Source: Thermohalobaculum sp050331335 (GTDB lineage: Bacteria > Pseudomonadota > Alphaproteobacteria > Rhodobacterales > Rhodobacteraceae). From it: a stretch of DNA of 40,054 nt. Shown here one piece after another: positions 25,057 through 32,939 of the stretch. The translations under genes were made by a program, and so were the position numbers. The DNA lies in contig JBHJGY010000064.1 of the NCBI GenBank assembly GCA_050331335.1, positions 1-40,054 of the forward strand, given 5' to 3'. The notes beneath the pieces are model-generated. The model was not told the origin of the DNA. It saw nothing but the letters and a program-made list of their open reading frames with translations, and searched no databases. Each line of letters begins with the position of its first letter. The first letter of the stretch is position 1.

Positions 25057-25395
25057 ATGAAAAAAGTCGAGGCCGTGATCAAGCCGTTCAAGCTCGACGA
25101 GGTGAAAGAGGCCCTACAGGAGATCGGCATCCAGGGCCTCTCCGTGCTGGAGGCCAAGGGCTTCGGACGGCAAAAGGGCCATACCGAGCTTTATCGCGGC
25201 GCCGAATACGTCGTCGATTTTCTTCCAAAGGTGAAAATCGAGGTGGTCGTCGATGACGGGCTTCTCGAGCAAACCCTAGAGGCGATCACCTCGGCCGCCC
25301 GCACCGGCAAGATCGGCGACGGCAAGATCTTCGTTTCCACCGTCGAGCAGGCCATCCGCATCCGAACCGGCGAGAGCGGCGCCGACGCCCTCTGA
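25057..25395 (+). CDS. glnB: Nitrogen regulatory protein P-II
   Basis: Trimeric sensor of 2-oxoglutarate and ATP/ADP that controls glutamine synthetase adenylylation and NtrB. The 112-residue product is full length. It starts MKKVEAVIKPFKLDEV, carries the T-loop YRGAEYVVDF with the uridylylation site Tyr51, and ends with the signature TGKIGDGKIFVSTVEQAIRIRTGE. It lies 56 bp upstream of glnA on the same strand, the usual alphaproteobacterial glnBA operon. The 297 bp before it contain sigma-54-like sites, implying nitrogen control. Confidence 0.98.
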   Translation: MKKVEAVIKPFKLDEVKEALQEIGIQGLSVLEAKGFGRQKGHTELYRGAEYVVDFLPKVKIEVVVDDGLLEQTLEAITSAARTGKIGDGKIFVSTVEQAIRIRTGESGADAL

Positions 25396-25451
25396 TCAAG
25401 CCGGCCGACCGACTTATCCCCGTTACACCCAAGAGAGAAGGGACGCGTGAC

Positions 25452-26861
25452 ATGACCACGAATGCCGAGATCGTCAAACGGATCAAGGATGAAGAGATCG
25501 CCTATGTCGATCTGCGCTTTACCGATCCGCGCGGCAAGATGCAGCATGTGACGGCGCTGGCCGACATTGTCGACGAGGACTGGATGGAGGAAGGCTGGAT
25601 GTTCGACGGCTCCTCCATCGCCGGCTGGAAGTCGATCGATCAGTCCGACATGAAGCTGATGCCCGACGCCGCCTCGGCCCATGTCGATCCGTTTTACGCC
25701 GAAAAGACGATGGCGATGTTCTGCACCGTGGTCGAGCCGGACACCGGCGAGATGTATGAGCGCGACCCGCGGGCGACTGCCATCAAGGCGGAGCGGTACC
25801 TCAAGGAAACGGGTATCGGCGATGTCAGCTATTTCGGGCCGGAGGCGGAATTCTTCCTGTTCGACGACGTCCGCTTCAAGATCGACGCCAACAAGGTCTC
25901 CTACGAAGTCGATGCCCAAGACGCGTCCTGGAACACCGACACCGAATTCGAGATGGGCAATATGGGCCACCGACCCGGGCTCAAAGGCGGCTATTTCCCG
26001 GTCAACCCGACCGATGCCGGCCAGGACATCCGTTCCGAGATGCTCTCCACCATGAAACGGATGGGGATGTCGGTCGACAAGCACCACCACGAGGTGGCCT
26101 CCTGCCAGCACGAACTCGGCCTGATCTTTAAGTCGCTGACCGCCCAAGCCGACGCGCTGCAGATGTACAAATACGTCATCCACAATGTGGCCCATGCCTA
26201 TGGCAAATCGGCGACCTTCATGCCGAAGCCAGTCAAGGGCGACAACGGCACCGGGATGCACGTTAACCAGTCCATCTGGAAGGACGGCACGCCGCTCTTC
26301 GCTGGCGACCAGTATGCCGATCTCTCGGAGACCGCGCTCTTTTATATCGGTGGCATTCTGAAGCATGCCAAGACGCTCAACGCCTTCACCAATCCCTCGA
26401 CCAACTCTTACAAGCGACTGATCCCGGGCTTCGAAGCGCCGGTTCTTCTCGCGTATTCGGCGCGCAACCGCTCGGCCTCCGTGCGCATCCCCTGGACCGA
26501 AAGCCCCAAGGCCAAGCGCATCGAGACCCGCTTCCCGGACCCGGCGACCAACCCCTATCTCGGCTTCGCCGCGCTCCTGATGGCCGGTCTCGACGGCATC
26601 AAGAACAAGATCCACCCCGGCGAAGCGGCGGACAAGGACCTCTACGACCTGCCACCCGAGGAACTCGCCGGCATCCCGACGGTCTGCGGCTCGCTGCGCG
26701 AGGCGATCCAGGCGCTCGAGGCCGACCACGAGTTCCTCCTCGCCGGCAACGTCTTCACGAAAGATCAGATCGAAGGCTACTGCGAGCTGAAGTGGGAAGA
26801 GATCTACAACTTCGAGCACACGCCGCATCCGATCGAATTCGCGATGTACTATTCCTGCTGA
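25452..26861 (+). CDS. glnA: Glutamine synthetase, type I
   Basis: Makes glutamine from glutamate, ammonia and ATP as a cytosolic dodecamer. The 469-residue product is full length, with FDGSSIAGW (51-59), the GPEAEFFLFD metal site (129-138), the ATP region KPVKGDNGTGMHVNQS, NPSTNSYKRLIPGFEAP, and the adenylylation loop KDLYDLPPEE with Tyr398. That Tyr marks the adenylylated (beta) subclass, which fits control by P-II through the adenylyltransferase. The ATG has AAGGGA upstream. A strong terminator follows. Confidence 0.98.
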   Translation: MTTNAEIVKRIKDEEIAYVDLRFTDPRGKMQHVTALADIVDEDWMEEGWMFDGSSIAGWKSIDQSDMKLMPDAASAHVDPFYAEKTMAMFCTVVEPDTGEMYERDPRATAIKAERYLKETGIGDVSYFGPEAEFFLFDDVRFKIDANKVSYEVDAQDASWNTDTEFEMGNMGHRPGLKGGYFPVNPTDAGQDIRSEMLSTMKRMGMSVDKHHHEVASCQHELGLIFKSLTAQADALQMYKYVIHNVAHAYGKSATFMPKPVKGDNGTGMHVNQSIWKDGTPLFAGDQYADLSETALFYIGGILKHAKTLNAFTNPSTNSYKRLIPGFEAPVLLAYSARNRSASVRIPWTESPKAKRIETRFPDPATNPYLGFAALLMAGLDGIKNKIHPGEAADKDLYDLPPEELAGIPTVCGSLREAIQALEADHEFLLAGNVFTKDQIEGYCELKWEEIYNFEHTPHPIEFAMYYSC

Positions 26862-26881
26862 TCTGCCAGCAGCGTGAAACG

Positions 26882-26913
26882 AAAGGGCGCCCCGCCGAGG
26901 GCGCCCTTTTTTT
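26882..26913 (+). terminator. Rho-independent terminator after glnA
   Basis: GGGCGCC pairs with GGCGCCC around an 8-nt loop, extended by AAA/TTT to 10 bp, followed by a run of seven Ts. It starts 21 bp after the glnA stop. Confidence 0.92.
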
Positions 26914-27007
26914 CTGGGCGCGCGGGCGCCTCGCATCGGCGGGCGGTGCTGGCAGACGTGCGTCGCAAAAGGTATGGTCGCAAAGGATGACCCAAAGGAT
27001 CTGACAG

Positions 27008-27487
27008 ATGCGCCGCTTGCTCGTTTCCGCCGCCCTCCTCGCACTTGCCCTCGATATCTCGGCCCGCGCTGACGTCGTGGTGACAGCCACCTACGACGCG
27101 CCGGCCGACGCCATCTGGGCGTTGGTCGATTTCCATGCGCCATCGGAGGCGGTGATGCCGCCCGTCGCCTCGAGCGAGCGCACTGGCGAGGGACTCGGGG
27201 CCCTCAAGATCAACCGCCTCAAGGGCGGCGGCGAGGTCCTGTTGCAACTCGTGTACTATGCGCCACAGGACCGTGCCTTCAATTACGTGATCCGGAGCGG
27301 ACCGCTGCCCGTTTCGCAGTATGTCGGCGCGGTACGCGTTGCGGATCTCGGGGAAGGCCGGTCCGCGTTGACGTGGCAAGCCCGCTACGAACCGGCGGGC
27401 GTCAGCGGCGCGGAGGCCGACGCTCTGCTCGAGGGCTTCCTGCAGAGCATCACCGCCCGGATCGGCGAGACCTACCCCGCGAAGTGA
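27008..27487 (+). CDS. Secreted SRPBCC (START-like) family protein
   Basis: A 159-residue exported protein. Residues 1-21 are a signal peptide (cleavage near ARAD). The mature part looks like an SRPBCC helix-grip fold: ATYDAPADAIWALVDFHAPSE at the start, two beta-rich segments (QLVYYAPQDRAFNYVIRSG; SALTWQARYEP) and a long C-terminal helix (ADALLEGFLQSITARIGETY). These proteins bind hydrophobic ligands; an exported one is less common. The ATG has AAGGA 8 nt upstream. It follows the glnA terminator, so it is a separate unit. Confidence 0.8.
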   Translation: MRRLLVSAALLALALDISARADVVVTATYDAPADAIWALVDFHAPSEAVMPPVASSERTGEGLGALKINRLKGGGEVLLQLVYYAPQDRAFNYVIRSGPLPVSQYVGAVRVADLGEGRSALTWQARYEPAGVSGAEADALLEGFLQSITARIGETYPAK

Positions 27488-27616
27488 AGCGCCCCGCCGC
27501 TCAAGTTTACGTGGCGATTGTGCACCCGCCCACAAAAAAAGAACGCCGAGTTTCGAAACCGTCGCCTGCCGCTGATATCGTTTCCGGGAGTAACGTTTGT
27601 CAGGGCGGATGGACCG

Positions 27617-27922
27617 ATGACAGCATATGAACTTGCCGAAGCGATGATGCTGATCTGTTTTTCGGTAAGCTGGTACTTCTCGATCTGGAAAATGCTCAAG
27701 ATCCGCCAGGCGGTGGGCAAAAGCGCCGCGTTCGTGTTGCTGATCTGCACGGGATATGTGTTCGGCATCTCGGCAAAGCTCGGCGCCTGGCAAGCAACCG
27801 GAGAGCTGAGCGCGCTGGTCTGGCTCTATGCCTGGAACCTTTTGGTGACGCTGTTCGATCTCGGGCTCGTCATCCACTTCCAGCGCGAGGCCAAGCGCCG
27901 GCTGCAGGCGGCGCCCGTCTGA
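27617..27922 (+). CDS. Small three-helix membrane protein, PQ-loop/SemiSWEET-like
   Basis: A 101-residue protein with three predicted transmembrane helices. The pattern ICFSVSWYFSIWKMLKIRQAVGKSAAFVLLICTGYVFGI, then LYAWNLLVTLFDLGLVIHF, resembles small PQ-loop-like proteins in which a three-helix unit dimerises to form a pore. The substrate is unknown. ATG 27617 is chosen as the start nearest the first helix, with a weak GGATGG upstream; the frame extends back to 27518 through a non-hydrophobic stretch that does not look coding. It may be co-transcribed with the SRPBCC gene 129 bp upstream. Confidence 0.65.
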   Translation: MTAYELAEAMMLICFSVSWYFSIWKMLKIRQAVGKSAAFVLLICTGYVFGISAKLGAWQATGELSALVWLYAWNLLVTLFDLGLVIHFQREAKRRLQAAPV

Positions 27923-27949
27923 CAGCGGTCTGACACAGCTGGGGACCCC

Positions 27950-27982
27950 CAAAGAAACAGGCCGCCCGCAGCGCGGACGGCC
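27950..27982 (-). terminator. Rho-independent terminator for the DUF1127-like gene
   Basis: On the minus strand GGCCGTCCGC (27982-27973) pairs with GCGGGCGGCC (27969-27960), one G-U pair included, around a 3-nt loop, followed by TGTTTCTTT. It starts about 29 nt after the stop of the small gene at 28012. Confidence 0.8.
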
Positions 27983-28011
27983 CGTCTACCAACCCTGCCG
28001 AGCAAAACGCG

Positions 28012-28143
28012 CTAGCGGCCGGCCAGGAAGTCGTCGAAGGCGAAGTCGGTGACGCCCGCATCGCGCAGCTCGGCGCGGTGAAAGCCCTTGAGGGCGGTGC
28101 GGTCATCGGCGGCGAAAAGGGTCGTGAGCAGGCGGCTGATCAT
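28012..28143 (-). CDS. Small DUF1127-like protein
   Basis: A 43-residue protein, well supported by AAGGAG 8 nt before the ATG at 28143 and by its own terminator. The C-terminal half (FHRAELRDAGVTDFAFDDFLAGR) resembles the LRDxGLT core of DUF1127 (YjiS-like) proteins, but the arginine-rich character of that family is weak here. In other alphaproteobacteria short DUF1127 proteins affect RNA turnover and phosphate or stress responses; transfer of that role to this gene is a guess. Confidence 0.7.
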   Translation of the reverse strand: MISRLLTTLFAADDRTALKGFHRAELRDAGVTDFAFDDFLAGR

Positions 28144-28544
28144 GGCGGTGTCTCCTTTGGGCGACAGGGTGCGGTGCGCTGATGACCCGCACATGAACCC
28201 GCGGCGCAGTCGGGAAAAGGGCCGAATTCGCATAGCCGATTTGCATGCCGGCGATGGGTCGCGAACGGAGCTCGAGGGGTCGCCGGCGGCATCGGTTTGA
28301 CCGCTTCGACCGTCAGATCCCCGACCTGGGCCGCCACACGATCAGCAGCAGGACACCCCGGGCCGAAACTGCCCGCGGCGGCGTGGGCTGCGTTGCCCCC
28401 AGAGGCGGGCGGGCTTGGCGCCAGGCTCCCCGCATCCGTCTGCCAAGGGCATGCATACGATTTGCGCCGTGGAGATCGGTCTCGATCCCGGCTAAGGATG
28501 AGCGTCGAACGCGCTGTCTCGAAAGCCCGGAAAGGATACCGCCG
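28144..28544. other. Intergenic stretch between the DUF1127-like gene and fghA
   Basis: About 400 bp holding two divergent promoters. I cannot pick out -35/-10 pairs or an operator with confidence. Frames on either strand lack ribosome sites and family motifs. Confidence 0.5.
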
Positions 28545-29369
28545 ATGGAGACGATTTCGGAAGCCCGCGCCTTCGGCGGCACCCAAGGGGTCTATCGCCA
28601 CGCCTCGACAGCCTGTGGCTGCGACATGACCTTCGCCGTCTATCTTCCCCCCGACGCAGAGGACGGACCGGTCCCGTGCCTGTGGTATCTCTCAGGCCTC
28701 ACCTGCACCCATGAGAATGCCATGGTGAAGGCCGGCGCCCAGGCCCATGCGGCAGATCTCGGGCTCGCTCTCGTCTTTCCCGATACCTCGCCCCGCGGCG
28801 ACGGGGTCGCGGACGACGCCGCCTTCGATCTCGGCCAGGGGGCGGGTTTCTATGGCGACGCGACCGAGGCCCCCTGGGCGCCGCATTTCGCCATGGAGCG
28901 CTATGTCGCCGAAGAACTCCGCCGGATTGTCACCGCGAACTTCGCGGTCGACGGCGAGCGCATGGGGATCACAGGGCACTCCATGGGCGGGCACGGCGCG
29001 CTGACGCTCGCCATGCGCCACCCCGAACTCTACGCCTCGGTGTCCGCTTTCGCGCCGATCGCCCATCCCACCGCCTCCGACTGGGGCCGCCCGCAGCTCG
29101 CGGCCTATCTGGGCGCCGACGAGACCCGCTGGGCCGAGCACGATGCGAGCCTGCTTCTCAAGGCCCGCGGCTGGCAAGGGGAGGTGCTGGTCGACCAGGG
29201 CGCGGCCGACCCGTTCCTGGACAAGCTCAAGCCTGAAGCGCTGGCCGCCGCGCTCGCCGAGACCCGCACACCCCATATGCTCCGCCTGCAGCCGGGCTAC
29301 GACCACAGCTATTTCTTCGTGGCAAGCTTCATCGAGGACCACATCGCCTGGCATGCCGAGCGGCTCTAA
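28545..29369 (+). CDS. fghA: S-formylglutathione hydrolase
   Basis: Hydrolyses S-formylglutathione to formate and glutathione, the second step of glutathione-dependent formaldehyde oxidation. The 274-residue product is full length for this alpha/beta-hydrolase. Landmarks are the oxyanion region LWYLSGLTCTHEN (47-59), the nucleophile elbow GHSMGGHGA with Ser146, an Asp in DQGAADPFLD and the catalytic His in YDHSYFF. ATG 28545 has AAGGA 8 nt upstream. The first enzyme of the pathway is about 9.5 kb downstream in another operon. A TSUP transporter follows after 27 bp. Confidence 0.96.
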   Translation: METISEARAFGGTQGVYRHASTACGCDMTFAVYLPPDAEDGPVPCLWYLSGLTCTHENAMVKAGAQAHAADLGLALVFPDTSPRGDGVADDAAFDLGQGAGFYGDATEAPWAPHFAMERYVAEELRRIVTANFAVDGERMGITGHSMGGHGALTLAMRHPELYASVSAFAPIAHPTASDWGRPQLAAYLGADETRWAEHDASLLLKARGWQGEVLVDQGAADPFLDKLKPEALAAALAETRTPHMLRLQPGYDHSYFFVASFIEDHIAWHAERL

Positions 29370-29396
29370 ACCGGGCCGAGCCGCGCGAGGGGCGCC

Positions 29397-30140
29397 GTGA
29401 GCTGGGTCGAGATCGCGCTGATCGGCACCACCTTCCTCACCGGCGGGTTGGTCAAGGGAACCATCGGCCTCGGCCTGCCGGTGGTCGTACTGGCACTTCT
29501 GGCGCCCGTCTTCGGGCTGAAGGACGCGCTGGCTCTGTTTCTCGTGCCGGCGCTGGTGACCAACGTCATGCAGGCCTTGCAGGGACCGGCGCTCGCCGCG
29601 CTGATCGCCCGCCTCTGGCCTTTTCTCCTGGCTTCCGTTGTCGGCATCGGGCTGGGCGTCCGGGTTCTCGCGAGCGCCGAAACCGGGCTGCTCGAAGCGA
29701 TGCTGGGCGCGCTGCTGATCGCCTATTCCGCGCTCTCGCTGAGTGTGGTGCGGCTGCCTCCGCCCGGGGCGCGCGAGCGCTGGATGGCGCCTGTCGCTGG
29801 CGGCTCGGGGGGCGTGCTTTTCGGCATGGTAGGGATCTTCATTATTCCGGGGATCCTCTATCTTGAGACGCTGCGGCTCCCGCGCGACGTCTTCGTCCAG
29901 GCGTTGGGGCTCACCTTCATCACAATCAGCGGGGCCTTGGCTGTCGCGATGGGCAGCCACGGGCTGGTCTCCGAGACGCAGGCGCTCGCCTCGGCCGGCG
30001 CGGTGATCCCGACGGTGGCCGGGCTGCTCCTCGGGCGGCGGCTGCGGCGCCACGTCTCCGAAACCGGGTTCCGCAAGCTCTTCTTCGTGGGGCTGATCGG
30101 TGCAGGCGGGTTCATGATCTGGCGGGGGCTCCTGTGGTGA
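29397..30140 (+). CDS. TSUP (TauE/SafE) family membrane transporter
   Basis: A 247-residue inner-membrane protein with about eight predicted helices in two halves. The first half contains the family-typical GGLVKGTIGLGLPVVVLALL, and the second repeats it as GGSGGVLFGMVGIFIIPGI. Members export sulfite, sulfoacetate or related organic anions; the substrate here is unknown. It starts with GTG 27 bp after fghA and its stop overlaps the gtrA-like start, so fghA-TSUP-gtrA may be one transcript. Export of a product of C1 or sulfur metabolism is possible but unproven. Confidence 0.88.
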   Translation: MSWVEIALIGTTFLTGGLVKGTIGLGLPVVVLALLAPVFGLKDALALFLVPALVTNVMQALQGPALAALIARLWPFLLASVVGIGLGVRVLASAETGLLEAMLGALLIAYSALSLSVVRLPPPGARERWMAPVAGGSGGVLFGMVGIFIIPGILYLETLRLPRDVFVQALGLTFITISGALAVAMGSHGLVSETQALASAGAVIPTVAGLLLGRRLRRHVSETGFRKLFFVGLIGAGGFMIWRGLLW

Positions 30141-30586
30141 GCGGCCTCGGCGGCCGGCTGCGGGGGCTCTTCGAGCACCGTTTCCTGCGCTTTCTCTTTT
30201 TCGGCGGCGTGAGCGCCCTGGCCAACATCCTCGCGCGCGTTGCCTTCTCGCGCGTGATGCCCTTCGAGGCGGCGGTGGCGGCGGCGCATCTGGTCGGCAT
30301 GGCTGTGGCCTACACCTCGTTCCGGCTCTTCGTCTTCGCGCCGACGGGGCGGAGCATGCGCGCGGAGGTCACCGGTTTCGTGCTCGTCAACCTCTGGTCG
30401 CTTGCGCAGATCTGGGTCGTCTCGGTGGGGCTCTACCGCTTGGCCTTCCCCGCGTTCGGCTGGACCTGGCAGGCTGCGCTGATTGCCCATTCGATCGGGG
30501 TCGGCACGACGGCGGTCACGAGTTTTCTCGGCCACAAATACCTGACCTTCCGCCCGGCGCAGTCGCCGTCCGAAAACCGACGCTAG
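30137..30586 (+). CDS. GtrA family membrane protein
   Basis: A 149-residue protein with four predicted transmembrane helices. HRFLRFLFFGGVSALANILARV at the start and HSIGVGTTAVTSFLGHKYLTFR at the end are the two ends of the GtrA fold. GtrA-type proteins are thought to flip polyprenyl-phosphate sugars across the inner membrane. I chose GTG 30137, which overlaps the TSUP stop as GTGA and has a G run 8 nt upstream; GTG 30134 would add one residue. Its likely partners, a GtrB-like glycosyltransferase and a GT-C enzyme, lie downstream after a 431-bp gap. Confidence 0.88.
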   Translation: MSGLGGRLRGLFEHRFLRFLFFGGVSALANILARVAFSRVMPFEAAVAAAHLVGMAVAYTSFRLFVFAPTGRSMRAEVTGFVLVNLWSLAQIWVVSVGLYRLAFPAFGWTWQAALIAHSIGVGTTAVTSFLGHKYLTFRPAQSPSENRR

Positions 30587-31017
30587 GGCGATGCCCATGA
30601 AGGCACCATGGCGCGGGCCGTGGTGATCTAGCCACCCACTCACCCTCACCCAGTCACCCAATGGTCCGCCGCAGGGCGCGTGAGCGACATGCCGGACCCC
30701 AGACGGGGGCTGCCGCCGTTGCCATAAAGGCCGAAGGGCGCCGCACGATCGCCATCGCAAGGGGCGGGCAGAGCGACACCCACGGGCCTGATCGAGCTTC
30801 GACCGTTGACAATCCAGACGCTGTGGTCGAGCCCTCTTATTGCCGGCATCTGGCGGGGCGCCATCCCGCAGCGACCGGCACGGCCCGGCGGACCCGCCGG
30901 CGCACACCGGGTGGCCGAGGAGGGACGACAATTGGGTAGGGAGATGCGCGACCGACGGGAGGGTTTTTGCCGTCTCGCTGCCAACCCGCCCGGGCGGCGA
31001 CCCTCGCGTCAAGAACG
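30587..31017. other. Intergenic stretch in the glycosylation cluster
   Basis: About 430 bp with mixed codon bias and no gene I can support. It separates gtrA from the GT-C gene and may hold the promoter of the three glycosyltransferase genes. Long antisense frames here show no protein-like motif. Confidence 0.5.
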
Positions 31018-32817
31018 ATGACACAGCGGCTTCCGTTCTCCCCGAGCCTTGCCGCCTTTCTGCTCCTGGCGGTTCTCTTCGCGCCCGTGTTCTGGATGGT
31101 CGGCACGAAGACCCTGATGTGGTCGATGTCGCTCGTTATCTACGCGAAAGTGGGCCTTGCCGGGTTGTTGCTCTCGCTCATTCTGCTCATGGGAGCAGTC
31201 CTCGCGGAGCGTCGGCTGGGCCCAAGCCGGCTCGAGCTTATCGCGGAGATCTCGTTTGCGCGCATCTCGCCTTGGGTTATCGCGGTTGTTGCGATTGCCG
31301 TGACCGCCATCGGCGTCGATCTCGTCTATCTCGGCACCGCAATCTCGGCGGATGAGCAAATGACGCGGTTCCAGGGCGAGATTTTCGCGCAGGGCGGGTT
31401 GGTGGGGACCATCCCGGAAGAGCTCAGACCTTACAGCGGGGCGGTGGCTTTTGGGTTTACCCGACAGGACCCCACGAGCGGCGCGATCGCCTCGACCTAC
31501 CGCCCCGGGATGGCGGCGCTTTATGCGCTTTTCGCTCCGCTGGGCCTCGGCGCCTATGCCTCGACGCTCCTCCTCGGCGCGAGCGTCTTTCTCGCGGCCG
31601 CCGTCGCGCGGCAAATCTGGCCGGACCGCCGGGATGCCGCGGTCCTCGCCGCGCTTCTCGTTGCCACCTCGTCCCAGGCGCTTGCTGCGGCGCTCACCTC
31701 CTACGCGATGTCAGCACATCTCGCCTTCAATCTCTTGTGGCTCTGGCTGTTCCTTCACAACCGCAATTGGAGCCATGGCCTGGCAGCCCTTGTCGGAATT
31801 GCGACCGCCGCGCTGCACCAAGTGCATGTGCACGCCTTCTTCGCCCTGCCCTTCCTTCTTAGCCTTCTCCACCCGTTTCGGCTGCGGCTCTGCCTGTGGT
31901 ACGGCGCCACCTATGCCATCGGCCATCTTGGGATCTTGGCCTGGGATCCCGTTGGTTGGGCCGCCGCGTCGGTGGCTGACGGGGCAGCAGGCACGGGAGC
32001 CGCAGTGGCAACAGGAGCGGCGGCAGGCGCAGGCGGGGGTGCTTCGGTTCTCGGACTGATCCAGGGTTTGCTCGTCAAAATCGGGTCGCTGCTGCGCCCT
32101 GGCTCCTGGGTCGAGAGCGCCACACTCTATGCCAATCTGGTGCGGCTCTTGGCATGGCAGAATCTTGCCCTCGTCCCGCTTCTGGTGGCCTTCGCGGTGT
32201 ATGGACGCTGGTCGCGGATCACCGTGTTGCTCGCTGCCTCGCTCGTGGTGAGCTTTCTGCCCTATCCGCTGCTGATGCCAGACCAGGGGCATGGCTGGGG
32301 CTATCGCTACATGCACGGGTTGATCGGCAATCTCGCGCTTCTCGCAACCGCCGGCTGGGTCGCGCTGTCGCAGGCGCCGGAGCCCGAGATCCGACGGCTG
32401 CGGGCCGCGATCGTGCTGCTCTTGCTGGTAACCCCGCTGCCGCTCGTCGCGCAAAAGGCGATCGGCATCCACGGATTTGCCGCGACTTTTCAGCGCTCGA
32501 TGGACGAGATCACCGCAATGCCGGCCGATATCGTCGTCATCGACGATCTGGAGGTGAATTACGGTATGGACCTGATGCAGAACGCCCCGGATTTCACCAA
32601 TCGTCCCCTACGCATGCGTCTCTCCCGATTGACGGCCGAGCAGATCCGCACCCTGTGCGCAGATCACAGCCTTGCCCGGCTGGGCATGGGCCCCCTCGTC
32701 CCCTTCGGCGGTTTAGAGGCGACGGCCCTGCGGGAGCGCGACCCGGGCTACCGCGCGGCAGATGCAGCTTTGCGCGCATGCGTCGGGCAAACCGGGGGAG
32801 CCGCCGAGCCGGGCTGA
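31018..32817 (+). CDS. Polytopic GT-C type glycosyltransferase
   Basis: A 599-residue inner-membrane protein with roughly twelve predicted helices. The first periplasmic loop carries acidic residues (ISADEQMTRF, about residue 115), where GT-C enzymes that use polyprenyl-phosphate sugars place the catalytic Asp/Glu, and a later loop has STYRPGMAALYALF. It would transfer a sugar from a lipid carrier to a surface glycan. An unusual Ala/Gly-only stretch (GAAGTGAAVATGAAAGAGGG, about residues 322-341) sits in one loop. The C-terminal ~110 residues are soluble. No close family is recognised; the function rests on architecture and neighbours. Confidence 0.75.
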   Translation: MTQRLPFSPSLAAFLLLAVLFAPVFWMVGTKTLMWSMSLVIYAKVGLAGLLLSLILLMGAVLAERRLGPSRLELIAEISFARISPWVIAVVAIAVTAIGVDLVYLGTAISADEQMTRFQGEIFAQGGLVGTIPEELRPYSGAVAFGFTRQDPTSGAIASTYRPGMAALYALFAPLGLGAYASTLLLGASVFLAAAVARQIWPDRRDAAVLAALLVATSSQALAAALTSYAMSAHLAFNLLWLWLFLHNRNWSHGLAALVGIATAALHQVHVHAFFALPFLLSLLHPFRLRLCLWYGATYAIGHLGILAWDPVGWAAASVADGAAGTGAAVATGAAAGAGGGASVLGLIQGLLVKIGSLLRPGSWVESATLYANLVRLLAWQNLALVPLLVAFAVYGRWSRITVLLAASLVVSFLPYPLLMPDQGHGWGYRYMHGLIGNLALLATAGWVALSQAPEPEIRRLRAAIVLLLLVTPLPLVAQKAIGIHGFAATFQRSMDEITAMPADIVVIDDLEVNYGMDLMQNAPDFTNRPLRMRLSRLTAEQIRTLCADHSLARLGMGPLVPFGGLEATALRERDPGYRAADAALRACVGQTGGAAEPG

Positions 32818-32939
32818 GTGACCGGCGCGATCAACCAGGGTGCGCCTCAATGGCCTGGCTTGCCCGTTTTGCTTGAAATCGGGGCAACTCGGTGAGCATG
32901 GTGTCGCGTGCCGCCCCCATTTGCGAGAGACCGCCCCGC

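Noticed and set aside
29858..31024. 388-residue minus-strand frame across the TSUP/gtrA genes and the following gap
   Set aside because: Antisense to two well-supported membrane genes, with no ribosome site and no recognisable motif.
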